A stretch of 64,000 bases of DNA from Thalassobacterium maritimum (GCF_031127805.1 NZ_JARXHW010000001.1:1-64000); one strand, 5' to 3'; counted from the stretch's first letter, positions 34,490-44,101 are shown. Notes: a model not told the origin generated them from the letters alone. Translations and numbers: made by a program.

Positions 34490-36319
34490 TTATTTTTTTA
34501 GATTAGGAAAAATAAAGCGAATCGAGAAACCTTCATCTGGATGCAGCAACAAGACTTCACCTCCGTTTTCCTCAACAATAGATTTGATCAACCACATACC
34601 CAGCCCAGTGCCTTCTTCATCACCAGTATGCTGATTGCGCTTAGTGGTAAAAAGAGGCTTAAAGACTTCCTCACGATTAACAATATCTTCCGAGAGCCCG
34701 GGTCCAGTATCTGAATATTCAACCACGAGGTTTCTAGAATCCTTTATTGCTACGATCGAAATCTCACGATCACGATCAATCTTTGAAGTAGAGAACGCAT
34801 CTACAGAGTTCACTATCAGATTGTTAAATATACTATCTAAGTCGATTTCAAAGGCTCTTATACCGACATCGCTATCAGCCTTAAAAGTAAACCTAATGCG
34901 TCGCTCGTCAAAAACAGGCTCCCAATCGTAATGTAGGTTCTTGAGGTATTCCTGAAGCAATATCAACCGCCGGTTTCTTTTATCTTTTCGGGCAGCGCCT
35001 AAAGAAAACTTCAACCAATTCCGAAGCTTGCTATCGTGACCACACATGCGATCCATTAGGACGTAAGGATTTTTTCGTTTTTCAACCTCTTTAAAGTCAT
35101 CTTCAGGTATCAAATTCTTAATGATCTCCTTTAGATTGGTAACGCGATCCCCAAGAGCCGAATGCAATCTACTTAGATCATGACTAAATGAAGCCATGAT
35201 GATCCCACTACTAGCCATCCCCCTTAAGACTTTTTGCTCATCCCTAAGCCTTTCATTTTCCTCGCTCTTATCTCGATAGGCCTGGGCTAGGACAATCTCA
35301 TTATCCGTTTTTGGCGGTGAATCACTCGATTCACCTTCCTTACCGGTGAATTCAGAATCCTCTTCACTGCCGCCTAAAATTCGATTAGCTAATTCTTCTG
35401 CCTCTTTTTGCTGGATAGCAGCAGCGTTTTTACGCTGATAAAATTCATTCAGCACATATGCTACATGTGCACGGTCTTGCTCAAATACACTAATTATTCC
35501 ACTCAGTAATTTTGAAAAAACTAGAAATACCTTGTTCTCCTGCAGCCCCTCTCGGCTAGATTTATCTTCAAAGCTGACATTAACTAACCTCGAAATTCGA
35601 ACGGATCCTGCAACATTATCTGGGTTTACTCTATAACCACCACCCGCCTTCGCAACGGAAGCAGGGCTTTGAGCCTTTCTAGCACCCAAGCCCAACCAGT
35701 CAAAAGAAGTTCCCTTTGCTTCACCATATGGCCTCACCCTAAAGTCGTCCCGAAAGACTTTTATCCCACCATACTTATCAAGCCATGTCTTCCTATTATT
35801 TGCAGCAAAAGTTCTGTAACAAAAACGCTCTACATCTTTGTCACTGTAGGTCTTCTTCAAGAAGTATAGAGTAAACTTAAATGAACCTATCTGGCTAAAT
35901 ATCGATTCTTTATCAACATCTTTAAACCCTGGAATCAATTCCGAGAAAGTGCGCACAGCCTTCCAACTACCTGCCTTGAAAACATCCTGAGTAAAAGGGT
36001 AATCTGCCATGTCCTTTCTATCGAAGACCTTCGGGTCAATTAGGCTAAGGTCATATTCATTTCGATGGACCTCAATAATAACCTTACCATCCTTATCGGC
36101 TTCGGCCTCAAGCTTATAATCATAATCGTTACATACAGAGCCTTGAACTTCCCCGTACTCATCTGGATTGAGTCGACTTTTAAGGATAATGGAAAAACCA
36201 GAGACTTCGCTGGGAGGAATCAAGACCTCCAGGTCAGAATACACCTGTTGAACGAAGAATTCTTTCCAGTCGTCCCTCAACTCTGAAATTTTCAGTATAG
36301 TGCCAGTACGTCTGAGTGA
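34490..36319 (-). pseudogene. GHKL ATPase/histidine kinase fusion, 3' part
   Basis: The piece continues the gene at 37629-38369 after the IS3-family element. It opens RRTGTILKISELRDDWKEFF, the strand that follows the first ATPase domain in Hsp90/MORC-like proteins, then has a long middle region. It ends as a sensor kinase: SFSHDLSRLHSALGDRV with the probable phospho-His, the N box FNNLIVNSVDAF, VVEYSDTGPGL and the lid EGTGLGMWLIKSIVEENGG. All ATP motifs are intact. Frames match across the IS: 246 codons before, codon boundary at 36319 after, giving an original protein of about 855 aa. With the IS present a full-length product is not expected. Confidence 0.85.
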
Positions 36320-36370
36320 TGTGTCCTGAGAAAACTGGACATGAGATTCTCTTAGATAGAGGATACAACC

Positions 36371-36661
36371 ATGAAAAAGCAACGTTACACGCCTGAGTTC
36401 AAGCAAGAGGCGGTTAAAATGATAATAATCGACGGAGTGACCGTCAAAGAGCTGTCAAAGCAGCTCGGGGTCCCTGAGGGCGTTTTATACAGTTGGCGCC
36501 AGAAGCACCTGGACGAGTTGGAAGCGAATAGTCCCGAAGGTGCTCAGAGTCCTAAGGCGATGGCGGCAGAGATTGCCGACCTGCGTAAGCAGCTCGCTAA
36601 GCAAAAGCGGATGAGTGAGATTCTAAAAAAAACTGTCAGCTACTTCAGCGAGGAGGTGTGA
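36371..36661 (+). CDS. IS3-family transposase OrfA (copy 2)
   Basis: A 96-aa helix-turn-helix protein (MKKQRYTPEFKQEAVKMIII, with VKELSKQLGVPEGVLYSWRQ) plus a C-terminal helix (IADLRKQLAKQKRMSEILKK). A run of eight A near 36628 in the overlap region is a plausible -1 slippage site, and orfB is in the -1 frame, as usual for IS3. Confidence 0.88.
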   Translation: MKKQRYTPEFKQEAVKMIIIDGVTVKELSKQLGVPEGVLYSWRQKHLDELEANSPEGAQSPKAMAAEIADLRKQLAKQKRMSEILKKTVSYFSEEV

Positions 36662-37578
36662 TGCAGTATCAATTCATCAAGGATAACAAAAATATCTATC
36701 GTGTGGATGAGATGTGCGAATGCTTGGATTTGTTGCGCGGCAGCTATTACTCATGGGAAAGCCGAGCCCCGAGTGATCGCTCCAAGCAGGACGAAGTACT
36801 CAAGGATCGAATCAGTGAGTTACACCGCAAGGCCAAAGGCCGATACGGGCACCGGCCAATCTACAGCCACTTGCAAGACGATGACTTTGATTGTGGTCGT
36901 GACCGGACTCTGAGACTTATGCAAGAGCTCGGTATCGCTGGGGTGCAACGCAAGGGCTTCAAGCCCTTAGGCACAGACAGTAATCATAACTTTGGCTACA
37001 GTGCCAATTTGCTCAAACAGCTCGGTAAGCCTGAGCGACTGGATCAAGTTTGGGTCGCTGATACGACCTATCTGCGCATTGAGGGCGGTTGGTGTTATCT
37101 GGCCACGGTCATGGATCTGTTTAGTCGACGTATCCTTGGCTGGAGTGTCAGCGACCACAATGACTCGAAGCTAGTTTGCCAGGCCCTGCAAGCTGCTGTG
37201 CTCACTCGTGGCGGTGATCTCCCGAAGGGACTGATCCATCACAGTGATCGTGGTAGCACCTATGCCAGCTACGCTTATGCAGACATGCTTAGCAGCTTTG
37301 GCATCGAGCCAAGCATGAGCGCTAAAGGCAACTGCTATGACAATGCCGCTCAAGAGTCCTTTTACGGAAGATACAAAACATCATCGGTTAGAGGCCGCAT
37401 CTTCGCAGATCAACAAGAGGCCAGAAGCAATGCCTTCGAATACATCGAGGTCTTCTACAACCGATTTAGGAAACACTCATCGCTGGGCTATCAAAGTCCC
37501 TTTCAGTTCGAAGAAAAATTTTGCCCCCATGGGGGCAAGCAGCAGGCAAGCTTACCAGCTTGCCTATCACACAACTAA
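36661..37578 (+). CDS. IS3-family transposase OrfB (copy 2)
   Basis: The integrase-like half with HTH_21 (GRYGHRPIYSHLQDDDFDCG) and the DDE set: VWVADTTYLRIEGGWCYLAT, LIHHSDRGSTYASYAYADML and DNAAQESFYGRYKTSSVRGR. The ATG at 36661 overlaps the orfA stop by one base and has GGAGG upstream; a GTG at 36658 is also possible. About 305 aa, full length. Confidence 0.9.
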   Translation: MQYQFIKDNKNIYRVDEMCECLDLLRGSYYSWESRAPSDRSKQDEVLKDRISELHRKAKGRYGHRPIYSHLQDDDFDCGRDRTLRLMQELGIAGVQRKGFKPLGTDSNHNFGYSANLLKQLGKPERLDQVWVADTTYLRIEGGWCYLATVMDLFSRRILGWSVSDHNDSKLVCQALQAAVLTRGGDLPKGLIHHSDRGSTYASYAYADMLSSFGIEPSMSAKGNCYDNAAQESFYGRYKTSSVRGRIFADQQEARSNAFEYIEVFYNRFRKHSSLGYQSPFQFEEKFCPHGGKQQASLPACLSHN

Positions 37579-37628
37579 TCACATAACACAATTAACAAGA
37601 ATCCCATGTCCACCAAAATCAGGGCACA

Positions 37629-38369
37629 TCAGAGTTTCTTCTTTCTACTACTGGAAATTAAATCTTTGGGGAGCTCTTCATCTATTAATTCGAATATGTC
37701 TTTTCCATTAATTGCAGACAAATCAGCGTACACTCGATCAATAGTCTTGAATTCCCCTTCAAAGTCAGACCAGCGAACATTCCATATATATCCATCGTTG
37801 CCAGTCTCAACACCTTTTTCGTCAAGATCTTGGCTTAATACATTCTTATCAAAAACGGTAGTCATCGTCGCTAAATTGCCTAATTTGTCCAAAGCGAACC
37901 GGCCAATCCCTTTTGCTCCAGACTTAATTCGCCCCCCAGATGTGAATATATCACTAGCCTTGCTGTCCGTACCAATAACCATCCAGTTGTCTCGGATGAT
38001 CTGGCTGTTCATGCCATCTCCAAAATCAACAATGTATAGCGAGTTCAGCTTGGATATTCTGCTTAAGAAATCCTTCGCAAATTGTTCATCTTCTTCGCAT
38101 ATGCAGAGCTTACCCCCGGACTCAGAGGGATAAAGCCTATCGATATCTTCACGAGAAACCGCAATACTATCGAAATTCTTAAAATCCTCCTCTACAAGCT
38201 TATCCGGCAATTCGGAATACTTGTTATCAAAATATATTAAGCAAAGCTCACTGTCTGCATCGTAAGCGTTCTTCACCAATTCAATGATTGCGCCCTTAGA
38301 TGATGCAATATTCTCTCTTCCAATTAGTCGCGCGGTTCTAGCAGATACTTTAAAAGGTATTTTCGACAT
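37629..38369 (-). pseudogene. GHKL ATPase/histidine kinase fusion, 5' part
   Basis: First 246 codons of the split gene. It is a GHKL ATPase domain of the Hsp90/MORC type: N box IIELVKNAYDADS (residues 29-40), G1 motif VDFGDGM (114-120), then the G2 lid SGAKGIGRFALDKLG (150-164). The sequence then reaches LPKDLISSSRKKKL and a TGA at the IS border (37629-37631). The remaining part is at 34490-36319. It was the first gene of a four-gene operon with receiver, HNH nuclease and adenine methylase. Such GHKL proteins (MORC and paraMORC) are known beside restriction-modification genes. Fusion to a histidine kinase with its own receiver partner is less familiar. Confidence 0.88.
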
Positions 38370-38639
38370 AACTTTCAGGAAAGAGTCCCTAACAGGAGAC
38401 TGAACAATGGCAGTAATTGTGTTAAAACGACGATAGAATAGATTTAGGCTTTAGGCCAGACCATATTTCAACTGACTACTTTCAAACGCCAATGGCTAAA
38501 GCAAGACAATTAACCGCGAGCAAACCAAGCAGCCTTTCGGTGAAGCAGCAGAGGAACCTGCCTAGAGATTTCAAGAATCCATAGCCATTCCCCCCAAAAA
38601 AACTCCGTGGTTTCATCCACATTCCTGTATAAAACGCCA
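38370..38639. other. Spacer between tnsC and the GHKL operon
   Basis: These 270 bases should contain the promoter of the leftward GHKL operon. An overlapping minus-strand frame (38510-38746) runs into tnsC in another register and ends RKAAWFARG; I cannot support it as a gene. No clear terminator is visible. Confidence 0.4.
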
Positions 38640-39554
38640 CTAAACTTTAGAAATGCTCTCCGAAGCGCCCCCATCGAAATCATTCTCAGGAATAGAATCA
38701 ATGAGCTCCGGAGTAATGGTTTCATTTCCATTATTGATGGATTCAATGGCTGCAGCCTGAACCAACGAAGTCATCTGACCAATTAAACCACGACTTCGAG
38801 CAACGATTCGGCTTTTTACGACAACATCTGTCAAATTTGCACCCCCATGCAGTGGAATCACTTTTTCGTAGTTTCTGAGAAAACTACCGATCCTTTTTCC
38901 ATCAGTCCAACGAGTCAGCGGCATACCATCAAATCGGGTCACAAACTGAGGGTCGACATGAATTGCAATTTTGGCTTCGACAGTTCCTGACAGGACAATG
39001 GGAAGCCGAAGCTCATTACTTAGATTTTTCAACGCAACTAGAGCCCTCCGCTGCTGACGACTGGGACCAGTCAAGAGGTTATGAAATTCATCCAGAATAA
39101 GAAGTTTCACCTCAATATCATGGAAAATCGAAACAATTTGATTCAGTAAATTTTGGGGTGTGTCTTTGGTGCTGTGCGGAATATGAGCAGCTTTCAATAT
39201 CTGTGAATACATTCTGCGCTCATCAGGCACCACAGGAAAATCAGCCATAACAACCGGCACTGTCTTCTCGCCTTCAGATAGGTCTTTCTCGGCCTCTATG
39301 TTTTCATTGATTAGGACTCGCTTAAATGTCCGTAAAAGGAAGCTTTTGCCATTAGCGGCGTCTCCATATAATATAAGGTTCTTGATGCGACTGCCTTCAG
39401 ACCGGTCCTGTTCAACCAATGAACGCATCTTAGCAAATGCCTCATCCGCAACGCGGTAACTGATCCACTTCGGACGTGCGATATATGCGATGCGCTCTGC
39501 CTTCGAAGCCTTAAGCATTTCAAGCGCTGACGGGATTAATTTTACTGAGTCCAT
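38640..39554 (-). CDS. tnsC: TnsC/TniB-like AAA+ transposition ATPase
   Basis: A 304-aa AAA+ regulator that would link the target selector TniQ to the TnsAB transposase. Walker A is GDAANGKS at residues 64-71, Walker B is VKLLILDEFHNLL, and sensor 1 is PIVLSGT. The length is that of TniB-type proteins, shorter than TnsC of Tn7 itself. The stop overlaps nothing. The start ATG at 39554 shares one base with the tnsB stop, so translation is coupled. tniQ does not follow directly; the GHKL operon lies between. Confidence 0.9.
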   Translation of the reverse strand: MDSVKLIPSALEMLKASKAERIAYIARPKWISYRVADEAFAKMRSLVEQDRSEGSRIKNLILYGDAANGKSFLLRTFKRVLINENIEAEKDLSEGEKTVPVVMADFPVVPDERRMYSQILKAAHIPHSTKDTPQNLLNQIVSIFHDIEVKLLILDEFHNLLTGPSRQQRRALVALKNLSNELRLPIVLSGTVEAKIAIHVDPQFVTRFDGMPLTRWTDGKRIGSFLRNYEKVIPLHGGANLTDVVVKSRIVARSRGLIGQMTSLVQAAAIESINNGNETITPELIDSIPENDFDGGASESISKV

Positions 39555-41455
39555 TAGTCTATAATTGTTGCTTCGTAGTCATCATCTTCATCGAGATCAT
39601 ATTTTTGCATCTCAACTGTCTCAGAGGAAGGTTGCGGGTCTGAACCATCTTCAGACGGGCATGCATTAGACGTCTCAGCATATATAGACTGCTTACGATC
39701 ACGATCTTTCTTAGCCTGAACTTGCTTTCGGGCACTCTTCGATTTTTCTGCAGCCTTATTCAGAATTTCTTCCATTTGCTCCAACGCATCAAATAGCTCC
39801 GACTCAGTATACTTGTCCCGCCCGGAGTCCTTCAATCTTCGCTTGGCTTCACGTAATTCCCAAATGCTAGCCGGCTTTCGACTTCTCTGACGAAATGGAA
39901 CCTCGATGTAATCATCGATTTTGGGATCATAGAAATAAATCGGACTAATACAGCGAGGATCTCGTTTAAACTGATGCAACTTCGTCTTTTCATCTGGACC
40001 AATTCCAATCCAAGGACTTAGAGCATCTGCGCTGTAAAATATCCCATCAATCTCAACGCCCTCCGGGCGAACAACCCGCCTGATGGAGGGAAGGAAATCC
40101 AATTTGAGTCTCCGTGGGTCAGACACTCCGAACGGGAGACCGCGACCGGGAGAGTTCTCTGTTCCGAAAATGACCTCGTTATATTTTTCCAGAGGGCTCA
40201 TTCCCAATCCAGGGTGCTTCCGATTATGGTAATATTTCAATATAAACAGCATCAGCCATTCTTCGAACTCTCTTGTAGTCAATATGGCGTTACCATCAGA
40301 GTCGTATTCTGCACGTTCCTGAATATTAGAAAATGTTGTTCCCGGGATATCATGAACTCGTTTCATTACAGTCCCCATGATTCTCTCCACATGAGCGCCG
40401 TTTTCCGGTTTCTTCACAGACCTCCATTCAATACGGAATTTATAATCCAAAGCGGTCTCTTGAAGCAGATTTCCCTTAAACTCACCGGCGTTGTCAGCGT
40501 GCACACCCGTAGGCAGTCCCCATACTGGCCAAAATAATTGATCATCTAGACCCAAATGCTGAAGATAGGGTTGCTTTGGTAATATTGCGTTCACCAAACA
40601 TTGTCCTACGGAAACATCTCCGGGAGGGTCCAAAGAAATATACACACCCGCAACAATACGAGTTACCGGACTGAGAGCCAAAGTCAGCCATGGCCTCCCG
40701 ATCGGCAAGCGATACTCCTCATCAACAAGGATCGCATCTACAGGTGTATGATCTATTTGATAGACCCCAGCGCTCTCCACACCTAGAATATTGCTCTCTC
40801 GGTGCATGCGAGGAGGGATTTTCTTCATCATGTTTCCAGTTCTAATTGCAGCCGTAAACCTGCGATTCAGACTGCGTATCCGGTTTCGGACCGTATTCGG
40901 ATGAGGAGCCTGCATTCCGGATTTCCTAAAAGCGAGCTCAACAGCATCAATAGTCCCAGGGATACTTTTGCGCTGAGCAGTTAAATACTGTTTCTCAATT
41001 ACCAAACAGAGAAGTTCCTCGCGTTCCGGCTTCAAAGTGAAGTTACCGACTTTCGGCCCCGGTTTGTCAGGAACAAGGTCCGAAATTCGCTCGCAGAAGG
41101 AATACTGCTTAATCCATGAGTAAATCGTGCTTTTAGATACATCATGTTGCTCGCATGCCTCTTGAACGAGCTTGGCAACCCGACCATCCTTACCGCCTAC
41201 AACTTGAGCACGAATAATAGGGGCGATAATGTTAAATCGCCTTATGGCTTCCTTGCGCTCATCTTCGTCAAGCATATCAATTGGAACGCTCGTGTCAGAC
41301 TTACTATCGATTTCAGCTATATTTGCCCGCCTACGCTCAATTGTCTGGAGATCCGTAATAACTACAGTTTCAGCATCTAGAATGTGCTCAATTCTGCAAT
41401 CCTGCCCCGAGACTTTAACAACCGAGCCAATTTCTATTTTAAGAAACGTCTCCAT
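39554..41455 (-). CDS. tnsB: TnsB/TniA-like DDE transposase
   Basis: The strand-transfer transposase, about 633 aa from the ATG at 41455 (METFLKIEIGSVVKV), a start that overlaps the tnsA 3' end by 22 bases. N-terminal helix-turn-helix segments (HDVSKSTIYSWIKQYSF) would bind the end repeats. The rve core has the three acidic residues in VYQIDHTPVDAILVD, GVHADNAGEFKG and ENGAHVERIMGTVMKR. A beta-barrel domain and an acidic tail (DLDEDDDYEATIID) that could touch TnsC follow. It works with TnsA for cut-and-paste movement. Confidence 0.93.
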   Translation of the reverse strand: METFLKIEIGSVVKVSGQDCRIEHILDAETVVITDLQTIERRRANIAEIDSKSDTSVPIDMLDEDERKEAIRRFNIIAPIIRAQVVGGKDGRVAKLVQEACEQHDVSKSTIYSWIKQYSFCERISDLVPDKPGPKVGNFTLKPEREELLCLVIEKQYLTAQRKSIPGTIDAVELAFRKSGMQAPHPNTVRNRIRSLNRRFTAAIRTGNMMKKIPPRMHRESNILGVESAGVYQIDHTPVDAILVDEEYRLPIGRPWLTLALSPVTRIVAGVYISLDPPGDVSVGQCLVNAILPKQPYLQHLGLDDQLFWPVWGLPTGVHADNAGEFKGNLLQETALDYKFRIEWRSVKKPENGAHVERIMGTVMKRVHDIPGTTFSNIQERAEYDSDGNAILTTREFEEWLMLFILKYYHNRKHPGLGMSPLEKYNEVIFGTENSPGRGLPFGVSDPRRLKLDFLPSIRRVVRPEGVEIDGIFYSADALSPWIGIGPDEKTKLHQFKRDPRCISPIYFYDPKIDDYIEVPFRQRSRKPASIWELREAKRRLKDSGRDKYTESELFDALEQMEEILNKAAEKSKSARKQVQAKKDRDRKQSIYAETSNACPSEDGSDPQPSSETVEMQKYDLDEDDDYEATIID

Positions 41456-42186
41456 AATATTCCTTCCTCTTTGTGGTGATCGATGTGCCAAAGCGGTGAC
41501 TCCATCGTAAGTGGTTCCAGTAAATTTGCACATATTTGATCTTCACAAACCAAACGCCAAACGTAGGGCAAATATGCCGCACGCTTCCATTTATCGTCAC
41601 TAATGCACGCCAGTAGACTATTCGGTGTGGCCTGTCCCAAATCCAGCAGTAGATCGAGAATCTGCTTCTCAATCCCATATACCTCAGAAAGAGGATATTC
41701 CAAATACGGATGACGCCTGAATTCACGCAGGAAAATCGCGTTCTTCAGAAAGTCATCATTAATATCTTCATCCGTCTGAATAATGAATTCTATCCCCTCT
41801 TTCTCGTATATTTCACGCATAGCAGCAAATTTGGGTTCAAGTTCAGCTGCCTTTTTCTCCAGTTCGTCGACTCTCTTAACTTCGACAACATAGCGTTTAA
41901 GTGGATTTTTATTCTCATCCCAGGTCTGAACATCAAAATCCGGCGTATACTGCCGATTCTTCATTCCATCATGCCATAGTATTTTCTTCGCCCGACGAAT
42001 GGAACAGCAGTCGATGCAAAACTCGGTTTTTAAGATAAAGTTCCGCTCTAGCTGAGACTCAAAGCGAATTAGCTCACTACGGGGCGATTGATCTGTAAAA
42101 TGGTTCCATACCGGCACAACCCCGGTAAGACAGGTATAAGAGCGTTTCGGCTGCTTAATCCTCTGGTAACTCTGATTCTTTTTCAT
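41434..42186 (-). CDS. tnsA: TnsA-like endonuclease
   Basis: A 250-aa restriction-endonuclease-fold protein that would cut the 5' strands at the transposon ends. The catalytic set is visible: Glu in FESQLERNF (near residue 47), Asp in YTPDFDV (83) and the Glu-x-Lys of VVEVK (102-104). The C-terminal domain (EKQILDLLLDLGQATPNSLL) fits the DNA/TnsC-binding region. It is the first gene inside the right end, 190 bases from the border, the same layout as in Tn7. Having both TnsA and TnsB suggests true excision rather than copying. Confidence 0.92.
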   Translation of the reverse strand: MKKNQSYQRIKQPKRSYTCLTGVVPVWNHFTDQSPRSELIRFESQLERNFILKTEFCIDCCSIRRAKKILWHDGMKNRQYTPDFDVQTWDENKNPLKRYVVEVKRVDELEKKAAELEPKFAAMREIYEKEGIEFIIQTDEDINDDFLKNAIFLREFRRHPYLEYPLSEVYGIEKQILDLLLDLGQATPNSLLACISDDKWKRAAYLPYVWRLVCEDQICANLLEPLTMESPLWHIDHHKEEGILWRRFLK

Positions 42187-42260
42187 ACCTTATTTTAGCA
42201 CAATCCCCTTAATATTTATTTAGTTGGATTTCCAAGTGGATAGCACTTTCGGGGAGATAC

Positions 42261-42376
42261 AGCTATCGCTTGTAAATAAAGGGGAGAACCAAGAATCTTT
42301 TGTGCAAATTCCAGCTATTACTTGTAAAATTCGAGACTTTTTCATCGATAATTCCTATTATCTAATGTTCGCCACA
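42261..42376. repeat. Right end of the Tn7-like element with TnsB-type repeats
   Basis: The terminal repeat, read inward from 42376, starts TGTGGCGAACATTAGATAAT. Two internal copies follow at 42313-42328 (AGCTATTACTTGTAAA) and 42261-42276 (AGCTATCGCTTGTAAA), 52 bases apart. They are the likely TnsB sites. TTTACAA in these copies also occurs at the left end. Confidence 0.8.
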
Positions 42377-43057
42377 TCCATTCCCGGCCCTGGCGAAATC
42401 TCGCTGGCACACAATGGCGTGCTCTTCCTTGACGAATTGCCCGAATTTAAACGCTCCGCCTTAGAAGTGCTGCGACAACCACTGGAAGACGGAAAAGTCA
42501 CCATTTCACGTAGCGCAGGCAAAATCACCCTCCCGTGCTCCGTCATGTTAGTGGCCGCAATGAACCCATGCCCCTGCGGCTACACCGGCGACAGCTCCCG
42601 CGAGTGTCGCTGCAGTGTGCCACAAATTCAACGCTACCGCTCCAAGATCAGCGGCCCACTGCTCGACCGCATCGATCTACACATCGAAGCTCCCTCGCTG
42701 CGAATCGAGGAACTACGCAACAGCGAGCCCGGCGAAAGCTCTGCCGTGATGCGCGCTCGTTGCGAAGCCGCCCGCAGCGTACAGAATGAACGCTTTCAAG
42801 CCACCGAGCTCGCCTCCGACCGCTGCAATGCGCGTATGTCGCACTCACAAATCCGGCAACATTGCGCCATTAACAAAGAGCAAGGCGACCTACTGCAACA
42901 AGCTATGGAGCAACTTTCGCTCTCAGCGCGCGCCTACGATCGCATTCTAAAAGTCGCCCGAACAATTGCCGACCTAGCAGGGGCCGAACACATCCAGACT
43001 GCCCACTTACTCGAAGCCATTCAGTACCGCAGCCTCGATCGTAATCTATTTTATTGA
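42377..43057 (+). pseudogene. comM: comM, 3' part, split by transposon
   Basis: After the TCCAT duplication (42377-42381) the comM frame resumes with IPGPGEISLAHNGVLFLDEL, the Walker B part of the Mg-chelatase domain. The CPCGYTG motif and the C-terminal helical domain (AYDRILKVARTIADLAGAEH) follow, and the gene ends at 43057. A frame open from 42224 crosses the transposon end and is not meaningful before 42377. The matching 5' part is at 9623-10494. Confidence 0.95.
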
Positions 43058-43123
43058 GCAAAAGTAAAATTACCGCTTGCACTCAACCGAGAGCCTATTC
43101 TAAACATACACCTTCAAGCGCAT

Positions 43124-43413
<290 letters not shown>

Positions 43414-44049
43414 CTAAAAACCCTCCACACTGACGGGCGCCTTCTCTTGCAGGTCGCTGGTATTCATCTGCGCCAAGCGAACGTCAGCCTCGGCATCCAC
43501 AAACATCACGGCGTCAGCACCTATTTTCTTGGCGCGCACCTGGCCATCGTCGCGTAGCATATCAAAGCCAAAAGCACTCACTTCCTCGGCTTTTTCCTCC
43601 TGGCTGACACGCTTCCAGAAAGAACCTTCGGCATGCAGCGCCATCAGATGATTAAACTCGTGCTCAGTAATTCCCTGACTGCGCTTATACACCTCAATCA
43701 CAGACTTGCCGCCCACATAAACCACATGCAGGTCCCAACCATTCGACATGCGGCGTTCTTCCAGTTCCGAGGAGGCCGGGCGCCGCCCATCGGAAGTCTT
43801 GAAGTAGATTCTAACATCTGAAGAACCGGACAAATATTCTAGATATTTCACATAGGGCATGCCTCGGCGGCGCGTTGTTTCGATCGCATCGTCACGGTAT
43901 ACAATCCCTCCGGAAGCAAACAACCTGCGCTCAATGGAATCACGTCGCTCACCGATGCGAGCATCCGAGGCGTGAGAACACATCGAATTAATCATAAATC
44001 CCGCACAAACAGTTGCGAGTGTTCCTAAGCGAATGGGGTATTTCATCAT
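43414..44049 (-). CDS. Exported hypothetical protein
   Basis: About 211 aa from the ATG at 44049. The N-terminus (MMKYPIRLGTLATVCAGFMI) looks like a signal peptide, with a cleavage site after SHA. The rest has two parts: a basic-acidic middle (VRIYFKTSDGRRPASSELEE) and a helical end that includes ITEHEFNHLMALHAEGSFWK. EFNHLMALH recalls a metal-binding HxxxH pattern but not a known protease motif. The longer frame to 44103 would overlap the dgt start, so I reject it. Confidence 0.65.
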   Translation of the reverse strand: MMKYPIRLGTLATVCAGFMINSMCSHASDARIGERRDSIERRLFASGGIVYRDDAIETTRRRGMPYVKYLEYLSGSSDVRIYFKTSDGRRPASSELEERRMSNGWDLHVVYVGGKSVIEVYKRSQGITEHEFNHLMALHAEGSFWKRVSQEEKAEEVSAFGFDMLRDDGQVRAKKIGADAVMFVDAEADVRLAQMNTSDLQEKAPVSVEGF

Positions 44050-44101
44050 TGAGCTATGAGAGCTATGCCCGCTCACTGTAAATGACAAACAAATCCGATG
44101 C

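Larger units (their letters stand above)
36320..37628 (+). mobile_element. IS3-family insertion sequence (copy 2)
   Basis: The element is 1309 bp. Ends are inverted copies starting TGTGTCCTGA (left) and TGTGCCCTGA (right, read inverted), both followed by GGACATG and GATTCT. orfA and orfB read rightward. The flanking three bases are TGA on the left and TCA on the right, an imperfect 3-bp duplication. The element differs from copy 1 in both ends and proteins. It splits the GHKL/histidine-kinase gene. Confidence 0.9.
10495..42376. mobile_element. Tn7-like transposon inserted in comM (31,882 bp)
   Basis: The borders are set by a 5-bp duplication, TCCAT at 10490-10494 and 42377-42381, and by ends that begin TGTG and finish CACA. 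The first 30 bases at the left and the inverted last 30 bases at the right agree at most positions, sharing AACA, AGATAA and GGAATT. tnsA, tnsB and tnsC read inward from the right end as in Tn7, and a tniQ gene lies further in. Cargo consists of a GHKL/histidine-kinase/receiver/HNH/methylase operon, an Rhs toxin-immunity locus and three IS elements. Target choice in comM matches the known habit of AbaR/Tn6022-type elements, and TniQ would be the natural target selector. By eye the interior is more AT-rich than the flanking host genes. Confidence 0.95.

Noticed and set aside
38510..38746. Minus-strand frame overlapping the tnsC 3' end
   Set aside because: About half lies inside tnsC in another register; the rest has no recognisable feature.
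42224..42376. Upstream 51 codons of the right comM frame as coding
   Set aside because: They lie inside the transposon end and are translated end repeats, not comM.
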